The notes under the pieces: model-generated
The model's input: the letters and a program-made list of their open reading frames with translations, nothing else
Databases searched by the model: none
What the model was told of the DNA's origin: nothing
Assembly: GCF_030848805.1 (NCBI RefSeq)
Contig: NC_092359.1
Span: 22,239,205 to 22,303,204, forward strand
Direction of reading: 5' to 3'
Length of the DNA stretch: 64,000 bases
DNA from: Temnothorax longispinosus
Taxonomy: Eukaryota; Arthropoda; Insecta; Hymenoptera; Formicidae
Shown here: positions 1 to 13,149 of the stretch, in pieces
Position numbering within the stretch: the stretch's first letter is position 1
Layout: every line of letters begins with the position of its first letter
Position numbers and translations under genes: made by a program

Positions 1-1000
1 CTTAAATTTTCAAAAATGTTTTTTCCAAAAATTGAGAAAATGAAACAGAGAGAGAGAGAATAATAAAAATGTGAAAAACGTAAATTCTCTAGAAAAATAA
101 AATAAAGTATATCAGCTATAACAAAAACGACAAATCAGTTAAAATAACAAGACATATATTGAAATTGTCGTCCATTACGATAACGCACTAGAATCAAAAT
201 ATAAAATAGATTTTATTTTATATTTATCTAAATAATCATAAAAAAAGTATCAAAAACAATTGCCATATTCTCATAAAACAGTAGAGTTACACAGTTGAAA
301 ATGTATCTCGCTTTAGATTGTATTAAATTATCTTTATGTGTCACGTAACGTCAACATTCTTTCGGTGAACAAACATTCCATCGACTCTGATCTAAAAAGA
401 AGCTCTTCCACTCGTTGCGACGTCGTCGTTGTAGACCAAAGTGCCATCCAAAATCTACTTTTATCTCCTGGGGCAACCATCCCTTCACATTACTTCGTTT
501 CCCCTAAGTTTTACCTCACGACCATCTCGATTGGCCACTTTTCTTTTCTTCCAATTTTCTTCCTGGTTTCTCGGATTCTTCCTGATGTGGATTTTGCTAT
601 GAGCGTTGAAGAGATATAAACTAACAGAGGATACTCTCTCCAAAAATGAGGAGAAATCAAAAAACACGAATGGATCGAAATTCCGCAGATTACTTTATAA
701 AGTAAATGCAAATTTGAATGACATTAAAAAATGCTAGATATTGCGTGATAAAGCAATATTTTAAAAGAATAATTAAAAACCGAATACCTTTCTTATATGC
801 GCATCTTTCAATTCATCGTAATAAAAATCCTATTCAATATTTCTGCATGTTAAAATTTTTATATTTATATTTAACGAATTAGATCTTTTGTGCATATTAA
901 TATAAATATAGAAATAATTCCTCAGAAGTATTCAGATAAATGTACATATATCTATCAAAATAACATATGCTAAATACAGAAATATAAGAGCATTCTACAT
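1..1000. other. AT-rich non-coding stretch
   Basis: I see no supported gene here. There is a short GA run near position 48. A pyrimidine-rich open frame around 338-619 has no recognisable domain, and it is overlapped by equally long frames on the other strand, so I treat it as chance. Confidence 0.6.
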
Positions 1001-1002
1001 CC

Positions 1003-1740
1003 TTGTAAGGAGATTACTTTGCATGCCTATGCCGGATGACAAGCGCTTTATGTCAACGTAACACAATATTCTTCTGACGTTCTCGTGACATCGACGCATT
1101 ACACGGAGCTGCGTCTCCGTGTCAGATAAGCCGAAATAGACTTAGTATCCATAGATCACATCTCTGTACTCTTGTCGCGCCTGTCTGTTCGCATTTCGGC
1201 GTGCCCTCCTGGTCGTCGCGATAAATCAAGCTTTAAACTCCCAGGCCTTATATACGTGCAATGAACGAAGTTCGACCCTGAGTAAGAGCCGGGACCATAC
1301 TTGTCCCCCCCCCCCCGCGCGAAGGCCGAGTCAGGAAGACGACCCGCCACCTTCAATAAATCTTCCGCGATCGTAGTGTCTTTTACGGGGGCTGGTCCCA
1401 GCATAGAGCAGGAAGAGACGGGCCTATAATTTTCAGCAGACCTGTCCTGAAGAACACACGTAGAGATACCGCACGTGTACCATAGATTCGTGGTACGATT
1501 TACATGGCAGATACGTCACGTGCACGTAAGTTACGCCATATAGCGTAGCGTTTCACTAAACCTGGGCGACTTACCGCGCATAAATTAGTCCACCTCGAAA
1601 CGCGAAGCGCAGTTAGGATACATAGCCCAACGTGGCACCCGCACCAAATCCACCGTCTTTAACAAACGCTTCGATCGAGTTTAGCCCCTCGCGGAAAGCA
1701 GCTCGTTTACCCCTCGCGAAACACAGAGTATCGACTCTCA
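1003..1740. other. GC-richer island, possible old LTR-type repeat remnant
   Basis: This stretch is clearly richer in G+C and CpG than its surroundings. It holds a perfect stem-loop at 1101-1122 (ACACGGAG, 6-nt loop, CTCCGTGT), a C12 run at 1305-1316, and an internal near-duplication of GTTTA(G)CCCCTCGCG at about 1678-1722. It leads directly into the tandem duplication that starts at 1750. An island that begins with TGT and carries a stem-loop and short repeats would fit a decayed LTR retroelement. I see no gag or pol coding sequence and no second LTR, so this is inference only. An 82-codon minus-strand frame at 1156-1404 is unrecognised and crosses the C run. Confidence 0.25.
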
Positions 1741-1749
1741 TTAGCCTTC

Positions 1750-1966
1750 GTCTTCGTGCTCGCTTGTATCTGTGTTCACGAATAATTTATTTCGAAATTA
1801 ACAGAAGAGTCTCCTCTCTCCAAAGTAGCTAATTCTTAGCTAATATTTATTTTAGTACCGTCTTTGTGCTCGCCTGTGTCTGCAGTCGCAAGTAATTTAT
1901 TTCGAAATTAACAAGAGTCCTCCTCTCGAAGATAGCTAATGCTTGCCTAATATCTTTTCCAATACC
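1750..1966 (+). repeat. Diverged tandem duplication, two ~110-bp units
   Basis: Unit 1 is 1750-1859 and unit 2 is 1860-1966. Both begin GTCTTYGTGCTCGCYTGT, share the block TAATTTATTTCGAAATTAAC, continue through an AGAGT..CTCCTCTC segment and a TAGCTAAT..CTAATAT segment, and end in (T)AGTACC or AATACC. By eye they are about 80% identical with a few small indels, so the duplication is not recent. The surrounding island is GC-richer than the flanks. Confidence 0.7.
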
Positions 1967-2173
1967 GTACAATTTACATTTTTCTTCAATATATTAGATA
2001 AAGTAAATGTAATTATAAATATTGCTTTAAAAAAGGCAAATTAAAGGTTATCGACATTTGAAGATGCAATTATGAAAATATATATTTGCACACACGATGT
2101 GTGTGCTTCATCTAATAAATATATCATATAAATAAAAAAAAAATAAATATATAAATATATATATATATATATT

Positions 2174-2178
<5 letters not shown>

Positions 2179-2223
<45 letters not shown>
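2179..2223. repeat. (TA)n microsatellite
   Basis: An uninterrupted TA run of about 21 units follows a mixed A/T-rich lead-in from 2130. It is a simple sequence repeat likely to vary in length between individuals. Confidence 0.95.
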
Positions 2224-2225
<2 letters not shown>

Positions 2226-2229
2226 CATT

Positions 2230-5200
2230 AATTGTGTGCGAAATTTGTACAAGGCATTCATAATCACTGTCTACACATTAAATTAATTAAGCAGTAGCTT
2301 GTATCACGTACTTACAATACAACCAAATAATCTTTGACAACCGTATCTAGCATAATAGATTAAACAGATCTCCTTTAGGGAATTGCAAATGCACAAAGCT
2401 TTGCGAATCCATTCGAAGCTCAATGAAGCTTCTCACCGTTCAGCTGTCCATCAATGTATGCTCTATACCCATTTGTTATCCGAAATTCAGTCCGGAGAAA
2501 GTCATATATTTATTTTCCCGGTACTGATGTAAAGTTAAATGACAAATTCGAAATGACTGATTACCTTATTGGTATACTATTTTATATATATAACATATAA
2601 TCTCTCAACAATCAAATTAATATCTTGAAAAAACATAAAGATGTGTATCGGACATTTCTCTAGGAAACTTTTTAAGCCCTTACTTAAATCAACATTTCTT
2701 TTGACTATAATATATTATAGTATCATTACGTAAGATTAAAGCTACAATGTCTTGAAAGGCTATGCATGTATTATGAATATTTTAAAAACACTTTTGTGCA
2801 CTCGAGAGAGAACGCGCGTATCTTGAGCAGAAAGGTATGATAAAATGCGATGATAAAATGGCGCTGGTTTATGAAAGGTGGGTAAAAGCATCGCGAATAC
2901 ATGAAGGAAAGAATGAAAGAGAACTATGGCGTATTCCTTCGGTACATAAATTCTCTCACAGGGTCAACCGGCGGAGACTACGAAAGGGCGGCGCTATGTG
3001 AAAATTTAAGCACCCCCAGTTTACGCTGTTTACACGTGGATGTGTAGAGTTGACCGAGGAATATCTTTACGCGGTACGAGTAAATGAGCAAAGGAAAAGA
3101 GAGAAAGCTGGCGGCATCTTTCTTTTTTAATTTCGTGGCTGAGGAAATTTTGACATGACGGCCTGGCCAGAATTCTAACCCAGTGTATCGATTTATCGAA
3201 AAAGTATATTGGCCTTTATAAAAAATATAATAGATATTTGTGCAGTTTTATTAAAACCTAAAAGTAATACTCTGCAGCAGAAGAATAATTTACATAAAAC
3301 ATCATTCTTTTGAGTGAGTGAAAGAGATAGAGAAGTGGGGAAAGAAAAATAAATTCATGATAAATAAAATAAAAACTTGTTGTTCTCCCTATGTGATAAC
3401 GTTTCTCGTCTGTAAAAATTAATATTGAAAAGATTTTTGTATTTAAAATTTGAGATATCTGACATTTCCATAAAATATTTATTAATCTGAGAAGATAAAG
3501 ACCGTTAAAATGCATTATTTTACGATCTTTTCGTTGTGATATGTTTAGTTCTATATGTTTTATTTATAATCGCATGTCCTTATTAACGGCCAGAAGGTCG
3601 CTGAGATATTACTTTGCTATCGAATCGATCCCCTCTTCATGGACCCTTCATTGTTTCGACCCCGGATAAGGTTACAGAAATAGATTACTGGTATAAGCGT
3701 GAGAAGCTTAGAACCTGCTAGTCAATAGATTCACATATTTATCTTTCAATAACTATTCAATTTTTACATTATCTACATTATACGCTCTTCTAGAAAAATG
3801 ATTTAATGTTCATATTGTTTGTTCGATATAACATGTGTGTAATAAGATATTTTATGAATTTTTAAAGCATGTATCTGTGTAATTAGAAAACGTGAATTAA
3901 TAAAAATATATTAATTATAAAAAACACACATACCTAATAACTTTTAGTTCTAAAATAAGACAGTTTAAAATGAGGTAAGTAATTATAAGTTTTAATGGAA
4001 TAGTGAATATTATATCATTAAATAATTGTGAAGCATTCCAAACATATTACATTATCTAAATAGCGCGCAATATATACGCTGAATTTGCATTAGAGATGTG
4101 GAGATGAGCATCGCTATAATGTAACTTACGGGTTGAAATTTGCAAGGATCCTAATTTACGCTTCACTATGTGTAAATTACACAACAGAGGCACAAGCTTA
4201 CACTCTAATTAGGTCATTGTCAAATTATACGGTGTGGTATAACGTCGCGTGAACCAAATCAGATGACATCCTTCTTGGATTAAAAGAGCTTCGGCTAATC
4301 CAATTTTCAGAGATTATAAAGTAGACATTCTAAATATCGATTTTATCGATCCTAGTCTTATGAAGAATAAAGAATCTTTAACTACAATCTGATAGATATT
4401 TCTATTAGTAATCAAGAAAAGATATTTTATTGTTAAGTGATGCAAACGATAACAATACATTTTTTCTGTCACAAAAGAATTCTGATTTTATTGAAAAAGA
4501 GTGATTGTACAAATATTTTAAACCATTGATCATAGACTGCAAATTTTCATTATAATTATATTATTTGGGGATCGCGGGGATCGATACAGCATAATAAAGT
4601 TATTATTAGAAGAATAGTCCTAGAGAAATTGAATTTTCGGATTGTTTTACCGGTAATATCTATTACATAATATTGCATTATATACAAAAGTTGCAAAATT
4701 ATAAAAGATAACACATTATTTTTCATCCAAATAATGATGATACTAGAAAATAACGCGCGATTATAACATAATTAATATGTATACACGTGTATATTTATGC
4801 ATACGTAAATGATAATGGTATATTATACACCTTATTTTAATGAAGTTCATTATATGCGCGAACTCTTGTGATAAAGATAAATAAACGAATAACGAGAAGC
4901 GTATGAGACTGCTCCCCGTAGTTGTTCCCAGAATTTTCCAGTGTTCTGAACAGGATACTAATTTTACAGACATACGGTCGTTGCACTTTTCTCTCATGGT
5001 GCTGGATCTCGCCGAAGCGTAAATGAAAATATAAAAGGATAAAACATGCATAAAATATCATCTGTTTTTATGTATTTAAACTGAATACAATAATTTTTCC
5101 ACAATGTACGATATCTTCTCTTTTTCAACTAAAATGAAAATTTCTTAGATGTATAAATCACCTTTCCCTTTAAATAGTCAACTACAGATTAAATCTATGT

Positions 5201-8200
5201 ATATTTATGTAACATATTGTATATGTTATATAATTATGAAATAAATAGGCTTAATTAAAAGCGTTATTGTAGTTAAAGTGTGATTCGTACATGAATAAAT
5301 ATGATCTTTGGTGATAATACCGTTTTATCGTGATAATTGAGATTGCCTGTTTACATCAGCGTTCAGCGTTGTGGTTTCCCATGTACGGAAGGCTTTATTG
5401 AAGGGTTTCAACACAGAAATCGACCGCGGACGAACCGAGAATATTAAATTTATTTCTCTACAATTTTCCATCAGTTGTATTAAACTAAAATGCCTTTCCA
5501 TGGAGGAAACTATCAATTTTTAACAGCAGAGTTTATTACATATAGGTACACATTATACATTATATTCAAGTTTTTAATATAAAAGCAGGAAGCTTTTCTA
5601 TCGTCTGTGATAAAAATGCGTTGCATACACGGGAGAACTGACGTTCCCCATGTGTGAGGAAATTCATAAATCTTGCCGAGAGTAGCATGAACGTGTTCAC
5701 CATTTATAGAATTTGACGCGGGGATCATGCACTGTCAGCTTGCGGCTGTTCATCCGCAATACCTAAATACGTAATATCGCTCGATCTAGTATTCGGTGCC
5801 AATCCTGGTCTAGCATAACTCAATATTGGCCGGCTCACCGCCATTACGTGGTTCTACCATTCGAGTCTTCGCCCTCGATTATTCTCTAGGCCATCGCAAT
5901 TTCGATTCTCGCCTCGATCGATCTCTTCTCCAGCAGGAAATACGGTCATCCTGTTAACGACCAGTCACGCTTGACGCTTGCCAGACGTCTCCATTCCACA
6001 ATCGCGACAAAGATAAGAGCAGTTTTCCCTTCGGCAATTTTATCGCTATAACATGGCTGTAATATGGAACGTGTAATTACACAAATACAATTTAACCTGA
6101 CCCGTGCATTAAATAATATTGTTTGCAATATTATTTTAAACATCTTTCTTGTTTTCCTTAAATAATGTAATGTTACTGAAATATTGATATTTACTCGAAT
6201 CTTTATATGTATAATTGTTAATAGTAATAATTTTAATTTTTATGTAACGATGCTAATTGTTTAGTATGCTAATTGTTTCTTACATACTTCATACTTCATA
6301 TAAACAATATGAAGCAAAATAAGCATAAAATATTTCAATATATAAAGTAGAAAAGCATAATATAAATATAAGTGTGCTATCTTGCTTATTATTAGAAACA
6401 GATGATATTATATGTATGTTGGTGCAAATATCATCGATTCAAATTTTAGTAGCTTTATTGAAGCATAGAAAGTGAATCACATGAACATATATAGGTACAG
6501 TGAGCAAGGCGTAAACGAGAAATTACACAAATACATTCACAGTAAATGTAATTGGCCGAATAACCACTCTAGATGATGAATAACAGCTGGGGGAACGCGC
6601 TTAACGTTCCAAGAAATTACTACATTTACCAAAGTGTCTAGTAGGTGAAGCAATAAATATGGAATGCAAATATCTCTTGCTGCAATTGTCGCAGTCTTAC
6701 TTTACAGGAATTATTATAATATAACATATTCATTATTGTTTCTTGCTCTTATTTATTTTTTTTAAGAGAAAAAATTGAAAATAATAAAGAAAATCATATT
6801 TTATCACATGACAGTAAACTTGTAAATAATAATAAATAATTACATATAATTGCAAAATATTAGTGATAAAAGAGAACATTTATGATATAATTATAATCTG
6901 TATTTGTAAATTGTTTATAATTTATAATAAGGCAAGAATAATACATTGCGAACAATAATGGCTATCAGTTGAAATGCGTTTTCGCGGCTACACACTTTAT
7001 CTACATAATTTAATTCAATATGCAATTCTTATGAAAATATCGCAATATTAAACGCATTTTACGTGAACATAAAATAAATATGACAAGATAAATTGATACT
7101 ATCAAACTAAACATTAGATTTACAATGTATTAAAAAATATATTTTATAAAATACAAAAAAATTGTTTTATAAAAGAAAGCTCCAAACATATCTATACAAT
7201 TCAGTATAAATTAATTAATAATATTACATCCGAAAATTTATCATTAGGACAACGATTTGAGATTTGGTTGGCACTGACAGATAATAATCATAATCACAGA
7301 TTCACAAACGAGTTTGATATAAAAGATGGATTATGCATTTAAATGGTTATTTAAATAGTTTAAATAACGTATGCATATTAAATAACAACTTGAAATATGG
7401 CAAAAGCTTTAGCGAACTGGAATCCTTTCCATTTTATCGTAGATTTTACAAAGCCGTCGCAACAGGTAGAACCGTTTCTAAACACTTACGCAATGTTACG
7501 GGATTATATCTGATTGCAACTATGAAAACTAGGTAACTAAGATATCACGGTTCATGGAATAATGGTCCATGAAGCGATAATGGGATTAGGTATCACTAAC
7601 ACAGACGAGCAGCTATTAGTATTCATAATTACAGAAAAATTATACTTTCTTTTAACCTTTATACCTTCTTTAACTCATTAATTATTAATAATATTATGCA
7701 TTAGTAACGTCATAATAATAATATTAAATTATATGCACCATAATGTCTTAACAAAGCAATATCTCTTATTATACGTACATTATCATTTAAATTCGTTTTA
7801 TTGTTAAGATTAAGTCGTTGTTTTTATATATATTTAATGTGTGCCAACAAATAGATTATTCCTGGATAAATAAATTACTAGCATTATATAGTTATGAAGG
7901 TCTCTCTGATTCAAATTAATTGCTTAATTTAGTAAGGTATTGTCGAAGTTACGAGATAGATATTAGTACATTATTAAGAGATAGGTTTACTTTTAATTAA
8001 CTTTTATGACATAACTTAATAAAAACTCTTACCGTTAATTTGTTTTATAATGTAAAGATGCAAACTTTAATTTTATGCATACTATTTCCTGAAAATTCTT
8101 AAAATGCGATTAACTAGAAATAAAAAATTTTATTTCTTACGATTTCTTCGACTTTATTATATAATTTATATCTCATTTGTATTACATTCAATTATTTTTC

Positions 8201-9320
8201 GACTATAGCAATCAATCTTATTTTAATAAATCCGTTATTAATGCAAAAAATGGAAACTGTGAAATGAGATTCGGAAGGAAGTCAATATAATAAAATAGAT
8301 CTCTAGAAATTGTTCGTTCTTTTCCATTTGTTCATTCCACCACGTACTACGATAACGTAGAATTACATTCTTTTGTAAAATGCAATGCGGTACCCGTGAG
8401 ACAGCTAACGTCCTATCGCGCTGAAATTTTCGTAGTCATTCCGTCGAATCGATATAATCGCTTTGCACAATTTCATTATAAATCCGATTGCGATTTCGTT
8501 GAAATGCAAGTATTGCAAAACTCAATCAGGTTGTAAAACTCACTCAAGGAGCAAAGAAATTTTCATCATTATTTATATTATAATTCAAAATATCCATCCA
8601 TCCAAAATATCCGTCAAAATAAAATTGTATATATTTTCATATTTGGAACATACGTATACAAAATTTATGCATATAAACGGAACTATATTATCGTAGAAGA
8701 TGGCTTTTTAATCGTATATGTTTATATATTATAATTTTACATTTGTATTCAAAGCTATCGAAATCATGAGTTAACATAAAAATGTTATAATGAGTAAAAA
8801 AAATTACAGTTTAGTAAAATTTCCAATTTGATATAATTCTAACAATACATGATTAATATCTGCTTACATTAATATGCATAGATACTATGTAAAGTAAAGT
8901 TTTCAAAATATAATGTATTTCTTGCGGTATATTTTTTTAGACAGAATATTTGCCGTATATTATTCTTTAATGTTCTCTCAAAGTGACGACATTTATCTGT
9001 GCAACACATAAATATTAAACAATATCACATTGTATCATGTATATTATATTATGGAATTTTTTTGTCATTATGTTTCTTCACCATCGTTGCGGAACTTTAT
9101 TATGCAACCGTGCATGTGCAAATTTATACTGGCGAACACGTTAAAGCTAATGGCAGGCAGTCGTGGCCTCTCATGTTATCCAATAGTCCACGGGTCCTGC
9201 AGGACGCATTCTCGTGTGCATCCGGAATGCAATTCTGACGATGAATGCAATAAGCGCGAGGAAAATGCTATGTTTGGAAAACAGTGGAAGAATCCTCTAA
9301 TGGAAATGGAACAGCACTTT
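2230..9320. other. Long AT-rich non-coding stretch
   Basis: I find no gene I can support in these 7 kb. All frames are short and low in complexity. Small features are an imperfect 16-bp tandem repeat around 6248-6280 (unit close to TATGCTAATTGTTT), a stem-loop at 7551-7573 (TTCATGGA, 7-nt loop, TCCATGAA), and slightly GC-richer patches at 2810-3180, 5700-5960 and 8340-8460. Two overlapping frames near 8999-9326 lie next to the foldback element and have no recognisable motif. Confidence 0.55.
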
Positions 9321-9327
9321 TTATGAA

Positions 9328-9346
9328 TCCATGCGCGAAGCATGGA
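9328..9346. repeat. Small hairpin next to foldback
   Basis: TCCATGC and GCATGGA form a 7-bp stem around a GCGAA loop, 27 bp before the large foldback element. It may be incidental. Confidence 0.4.
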
Positions 9347-9373
9347 TATAACCTATGTTATGTAACGCAGAGA

Positions 9374-10063
9374 AAAGGACCCCGCACAACGGTCATGGGG
9401 GGTTTTGGCTCCCAGTCAAATTTAACAATAATGTAGGATAATTTAGTTCATAAAATGCTGATGAAAAGTGTCTATAGGCAAAAAGCCCAAAAATGGACAG
9501 TTTCCGAGATATAAGTCATTAAAGAGTGGAAAAATGAGAGTTTCAGGTTTCAGCTAATGGCAGTTTGCAACAGGCTGAATGCCATGCTTTCACTAAAACA
9601 TTTACTTGATTGCTGAATGAATTATACTTATGCACAGTATGCGTGTTCAAAACGTTTTTCTCTAAAATGCTTAGTTTTTGAAAGAAAAGGGGTGGGCGGG
9701 TGATCTCAGACACCCGGTATATGTTGCATACATGTCATTCGATGCAATGACATTATATTATGTATGGTTTGATCATTGACTTGACTATGTGAACACGCAT
9801 ACTGTGCATAAGTATAATTCATTCAGCAATCAAGTAAATGTTTTAGTGAAAGCATGGCATTCAGCCTGTTGCAAACTGCCATTAGCTGAAACCTGAAACT
9901 CTCATTTTTCCACTCTTTAATGACTTATATCTCGGAAACTGTCCATTTTTGGGCTTTTTGCCTATAGACACTTTTCATCAGCATTTTATGAACTAAATTA
10001 TTCTACATTATTGTTAAATTTGACTGGGAGCCAAAACCCCCCATGACCGTTGCGGGGTCCTTT
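9374..10063. mobile_element. Foldback / inverted-duplication repeat, ~275-bp arms
   Basis: The left arm is 9374-9648 and the right arm is its reverse complement at 9791-10063. Reading them side by side shows a single 2-bp indel (CA near the outer end) and one substitution, so the arms are about 99% identical. Both arms start AAAGGACCCCGC at the outside and end in ..GCATACTGTGCATAA.. toward the centre. The 142-bp centre is not symmetric. On its left side it carries on with sequence that stops in ..GATCTCAGACACCCGGTATA (about 9703-9722). That end resembles a repeat terminus, so the structure may be one full and one truncated copy of the same repeat facing each other. No transposase frame and no clear target-site duplication are visible. 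Confidence 0.85.
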
Positions 10064-12150
10064 AGGACTGCAATAATCTACACATTGAATTTAATATTAC
10101 AACTTACAGCTTATTTTTGATTTTATCTACCTTGATTTTTCTACTGTATACGACATTTTTAACCATGCATAATCTTCTTGACAATGAAAAATTTGACCAC
10201 AATAAAATTAAATTCCTAAATAATTCTTATATTTCATAGGATCTAATTAGATAATATACATCATATGTATAAATCTAATTTTATTGTTACTAATAGAAAA
10301 TAATATGTAGAATGTTAATTAGATAAAAGCACATATTATACATTATTATTTTATTTAAAGTAGCAACAAAAGAAGACTATCAATGCGCATACACCTCTCA
10401 GATCATTTATTAATTTTATAATTTATGTAAATCTGTACGTGATCCATATTAATAAAACAAGATAATGTAACAGTAAAATAATTACATATCGATAATTATA
10501 ATATTGTTAATGCATATTTTGCATTCACAATAAATTATTAAATTTAATAATCCAAAGATTAAATAACCGTTATAAATAAAATTAATTACGCAGTATTTAA
10601 GAAAATTAAAAACGTATTTTGTAAACGGAATATTTTCTGAGAATAACAATGTGCTTTTTTTTTAAATATTTTTCTAAATATGAAACAGCTATAATGCAAC
10701 TTTCTACACTAATTCATTCCTTGTCTTAAAAAATACTTTATCGTCTTGTACGCATATTAATTTCACATTACTTACTAACGTTTCATCTCATTTCAACAAA
10801 TACACTTTCACATAGATTTACTCAAGCACATTTTAATATAACACTTCAATTATAAAGCAATCTATACCCAGTTAGATATACGGAGAAAACCGTCAACCGC
10901 AAGAAAATCACAGTTCGTAAAGCATAAAGCTTTTCGTTCGCTGTTATTTAAAATGGATATAGGTCAAACCAATTGGAAAGCTGCCAGCTGTGTGCTTTGC
11001 AAAGTTGGGCTCGGCTTGCAAAGTGGACATTCCTTGTTGATGCATTGACAGTCGAGGTTTTCCTTTCGTGAAAGACGTGACTGCAATTGTTAGTTTCTCT
11101 CATACATGTTTCAGACTGTTTCAATGAATATATACTGGAGAGATTTTAACAAATAAAAATAATTTTTAAATTAATATTTATAATATTTTCTAAATCTCGC
11201 GAAGTACCTATGGGTAATATTTTAGCTTGTCTAATTAATGTTAATTAAATATTCATGTGGTGAGAGATTTACACTGCCAGTGGCTCTATACAAAATGAAG
11301 GCGTAGAATCTGAGATTCTATGATAATTACGTTTTTTGCATAATAACCATACATCATCTGTTGGCCGTGTGCCATTTTGTAGCACTCATTTTCGATCAAG
11401 AATAATAAGTCGCTACGTGGAATTAGTTTCTTCATAGACATGTAGTAATTTGCAAGTCTTCTTCATTATATTATGGTTGAAAGATAATTTCTCATTTATT
11501 GTATGATATATTACAATAAATTTAGTGTTTTAACATATGTTATTTTCTTAGGTAAAGTAAAAAAGTTCTTTATACATATATGTAAATTAATGTCAAAAGA
11601 ATTGAAAATAATTGTTGAGATAATTATTACTTCTTAATTACAAGAAAACAAATTACGTTTTTATAAAAACTAAATAACTTTATATAATAACTTAAAAAAA
11701 TAGCATAATTTAAATAAGATTGTTGAATATTAATTATACGTTACAGCAAAATATGTATTGCAATTGCAAAATACAGAAAAATCAATATAAATAAATATTA
11801 CAAAAAATAATTCACATGTCATGCAAAATATTAGAGAATATAAGTCCTTTGAGGTCGACAATATGCAATAATTAATATTCATTTAATTAATGCTAGATAT
11901 GCTATAAGAGAGCAACTCACAGTATATTACAGTTGCCTCATTCCCTAGGGGGTTTGTATTTTCCCTCTTCAATTTGCATAGAGCAAACATTATCTGTGAA
12001 TACATGATTATAGTCGAGTTTCATTTACCACTTTGGAAGAATCTCATTAACGGGAGGGACGTCGGAGAAAAAGAGGAGATATTATAAATGAGTCAGCAAG
12101 AAGTACATGTTATATATAGATAAAATATACCCTAAAGTAATCTAATAAAC
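10064..12150. other. AT-rich non-coding stretch
   Basis: Mostly low-complexity A/T. A somewhat GC-richer patch at 10920-11100 contains a 31-codon frame starting at 10953 in a good initiation context (AAAATGG). It ends at 11048 and matches nothing I recognise. A motif close to CTTTGCAAAGTNGG occurs twice in that patch. Confidence 0.5.
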
Positions 12151-12158
12151 ACGGATGC

Positions 12159-12186
12159 GAGAGAGAGAGAGAGAGAGAAAGAAAGA
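12159..12186. repeat. (GA)n microsatellite
   Basis: About ten GA units (12159-12178) pass into AAAGAAAG. It is a simple repeat. Confidence 0.9.
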
Positions 12187-12704
12187 TTTAATTATAATTA
12201 CTTTTTTTACTCGATACGTATATGTGATATATTTTTTCCACATCATTTCGTTCATTAGAAAACTATTAAATTCGATTTGCGCTAAAAGCAATCCTCACAG
12301 TATCTAACCATTAGAAAAAACGGGCGTGCTTTGATCATATATTTATGGAAAGGTTCATTGAAAGGATGAGAAAGAAAATGAAAATTCCTGCGTCGAGGGT
12401 GGCGTCCAGTAGACAAACAGTCGAAAGAAATAAACGATTTAAGTTCTGCCAATGGTTTAAATTAGTGTCTTCCATAAAAAGAATATAAAACTAATTCGAT
12501 ATCTATTATATGGTAAATTTATGTTTGCAAAAAGACTAGTAAAATAATAAGAAATAAATTCAGAGAGAGAAATTCAATATATCTTCTTGTATCACTATAT
12601 ACTTGCAACGCACATAGTACCTACATATTACTTTACACAATTATGTATCATATAATGTATACTACATTACATCATTCTTCAAATGCATATATTGCGACAC
12701 TGCA

Positions 12705-12932
12705 TTATTGCAGTTCTTTAAATAGATAACCAATTTCTTTTATCCTGCTACTTATATTATTTATAGGAAAATACTGTATCCCTGTTCCTCTTTCACAAGC
12801 CAGATTAAGTAAAGACCTTGTTCCCGGTACTGCTTGATCCCTTTCTGTCAAGGCTGATATAAACTTTGAACCTTTACATCGGGGAATAAACAATGATCCG
12901 TTTTCAACGAAGAAGACCTTCAATCTTATCAT
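12705..12932 (-). CDS. Unrecognised 75-codon frame, doubtful
   Basis: Read on the minus strand, an ATG at 12932 opens a frame to a TAA at 12705. The product would start MIRLKVFFVENGSLFIPRCK and has a mixed, non-repetitive composition, unlike most frames in this AT-rich region. I recognise no domain, signal peptide or membrane segment. The start lies two bases after a TTAAG that could serve as a splice acceptor. A second frame (minus 12929-13144) abuts it in another phase. It could be a decayed exon or chance; a frame of this length is not rare in 64 kb. Confidence 0.12.
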   Translation of the reverse strand: MIRLKVFFVENGSLFIPRCKGSKFISALTERDQAVPGTRSLLNLACERGTGIQYFPINNISSRIKEIGYLFKELQ

Positions 12933-12964
12933 CTTAAGACGTTAAATCTATAAGATGTATAGAC

Positions 12965-12997
12965 AAATGCCAATATTTCTGAAATGCCAATATTTCT
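12965..12997. repeat. 17-bp tandem duplication
   Basis: AAATGCCAATATTTCT occurs at 12965-12980 and again at 12982-12997, separated by one G. This is a perfect two-copy repeat. Confidence 0.8.
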
Positions 12998-13149
12998 ATG
13001 AATAATTGAGTAAACGATATCATGTATTCTTGCTAAACAATATTTGTCATAAGTCCGACATGTGTATCCTGATTTATATAAGCAATGTAATTCAACATTA
13101 CGCAAACGATTAAAATTGCGATCTCTTAAAAGCAATATGGACAATATTC

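Noticed and set aside
1635..1660. Retroelement primer-binding site (TGGCACCCGC...)
   Set aside because: It fits no specific tRNA end well, and no coding remnant of a retroelement follows.
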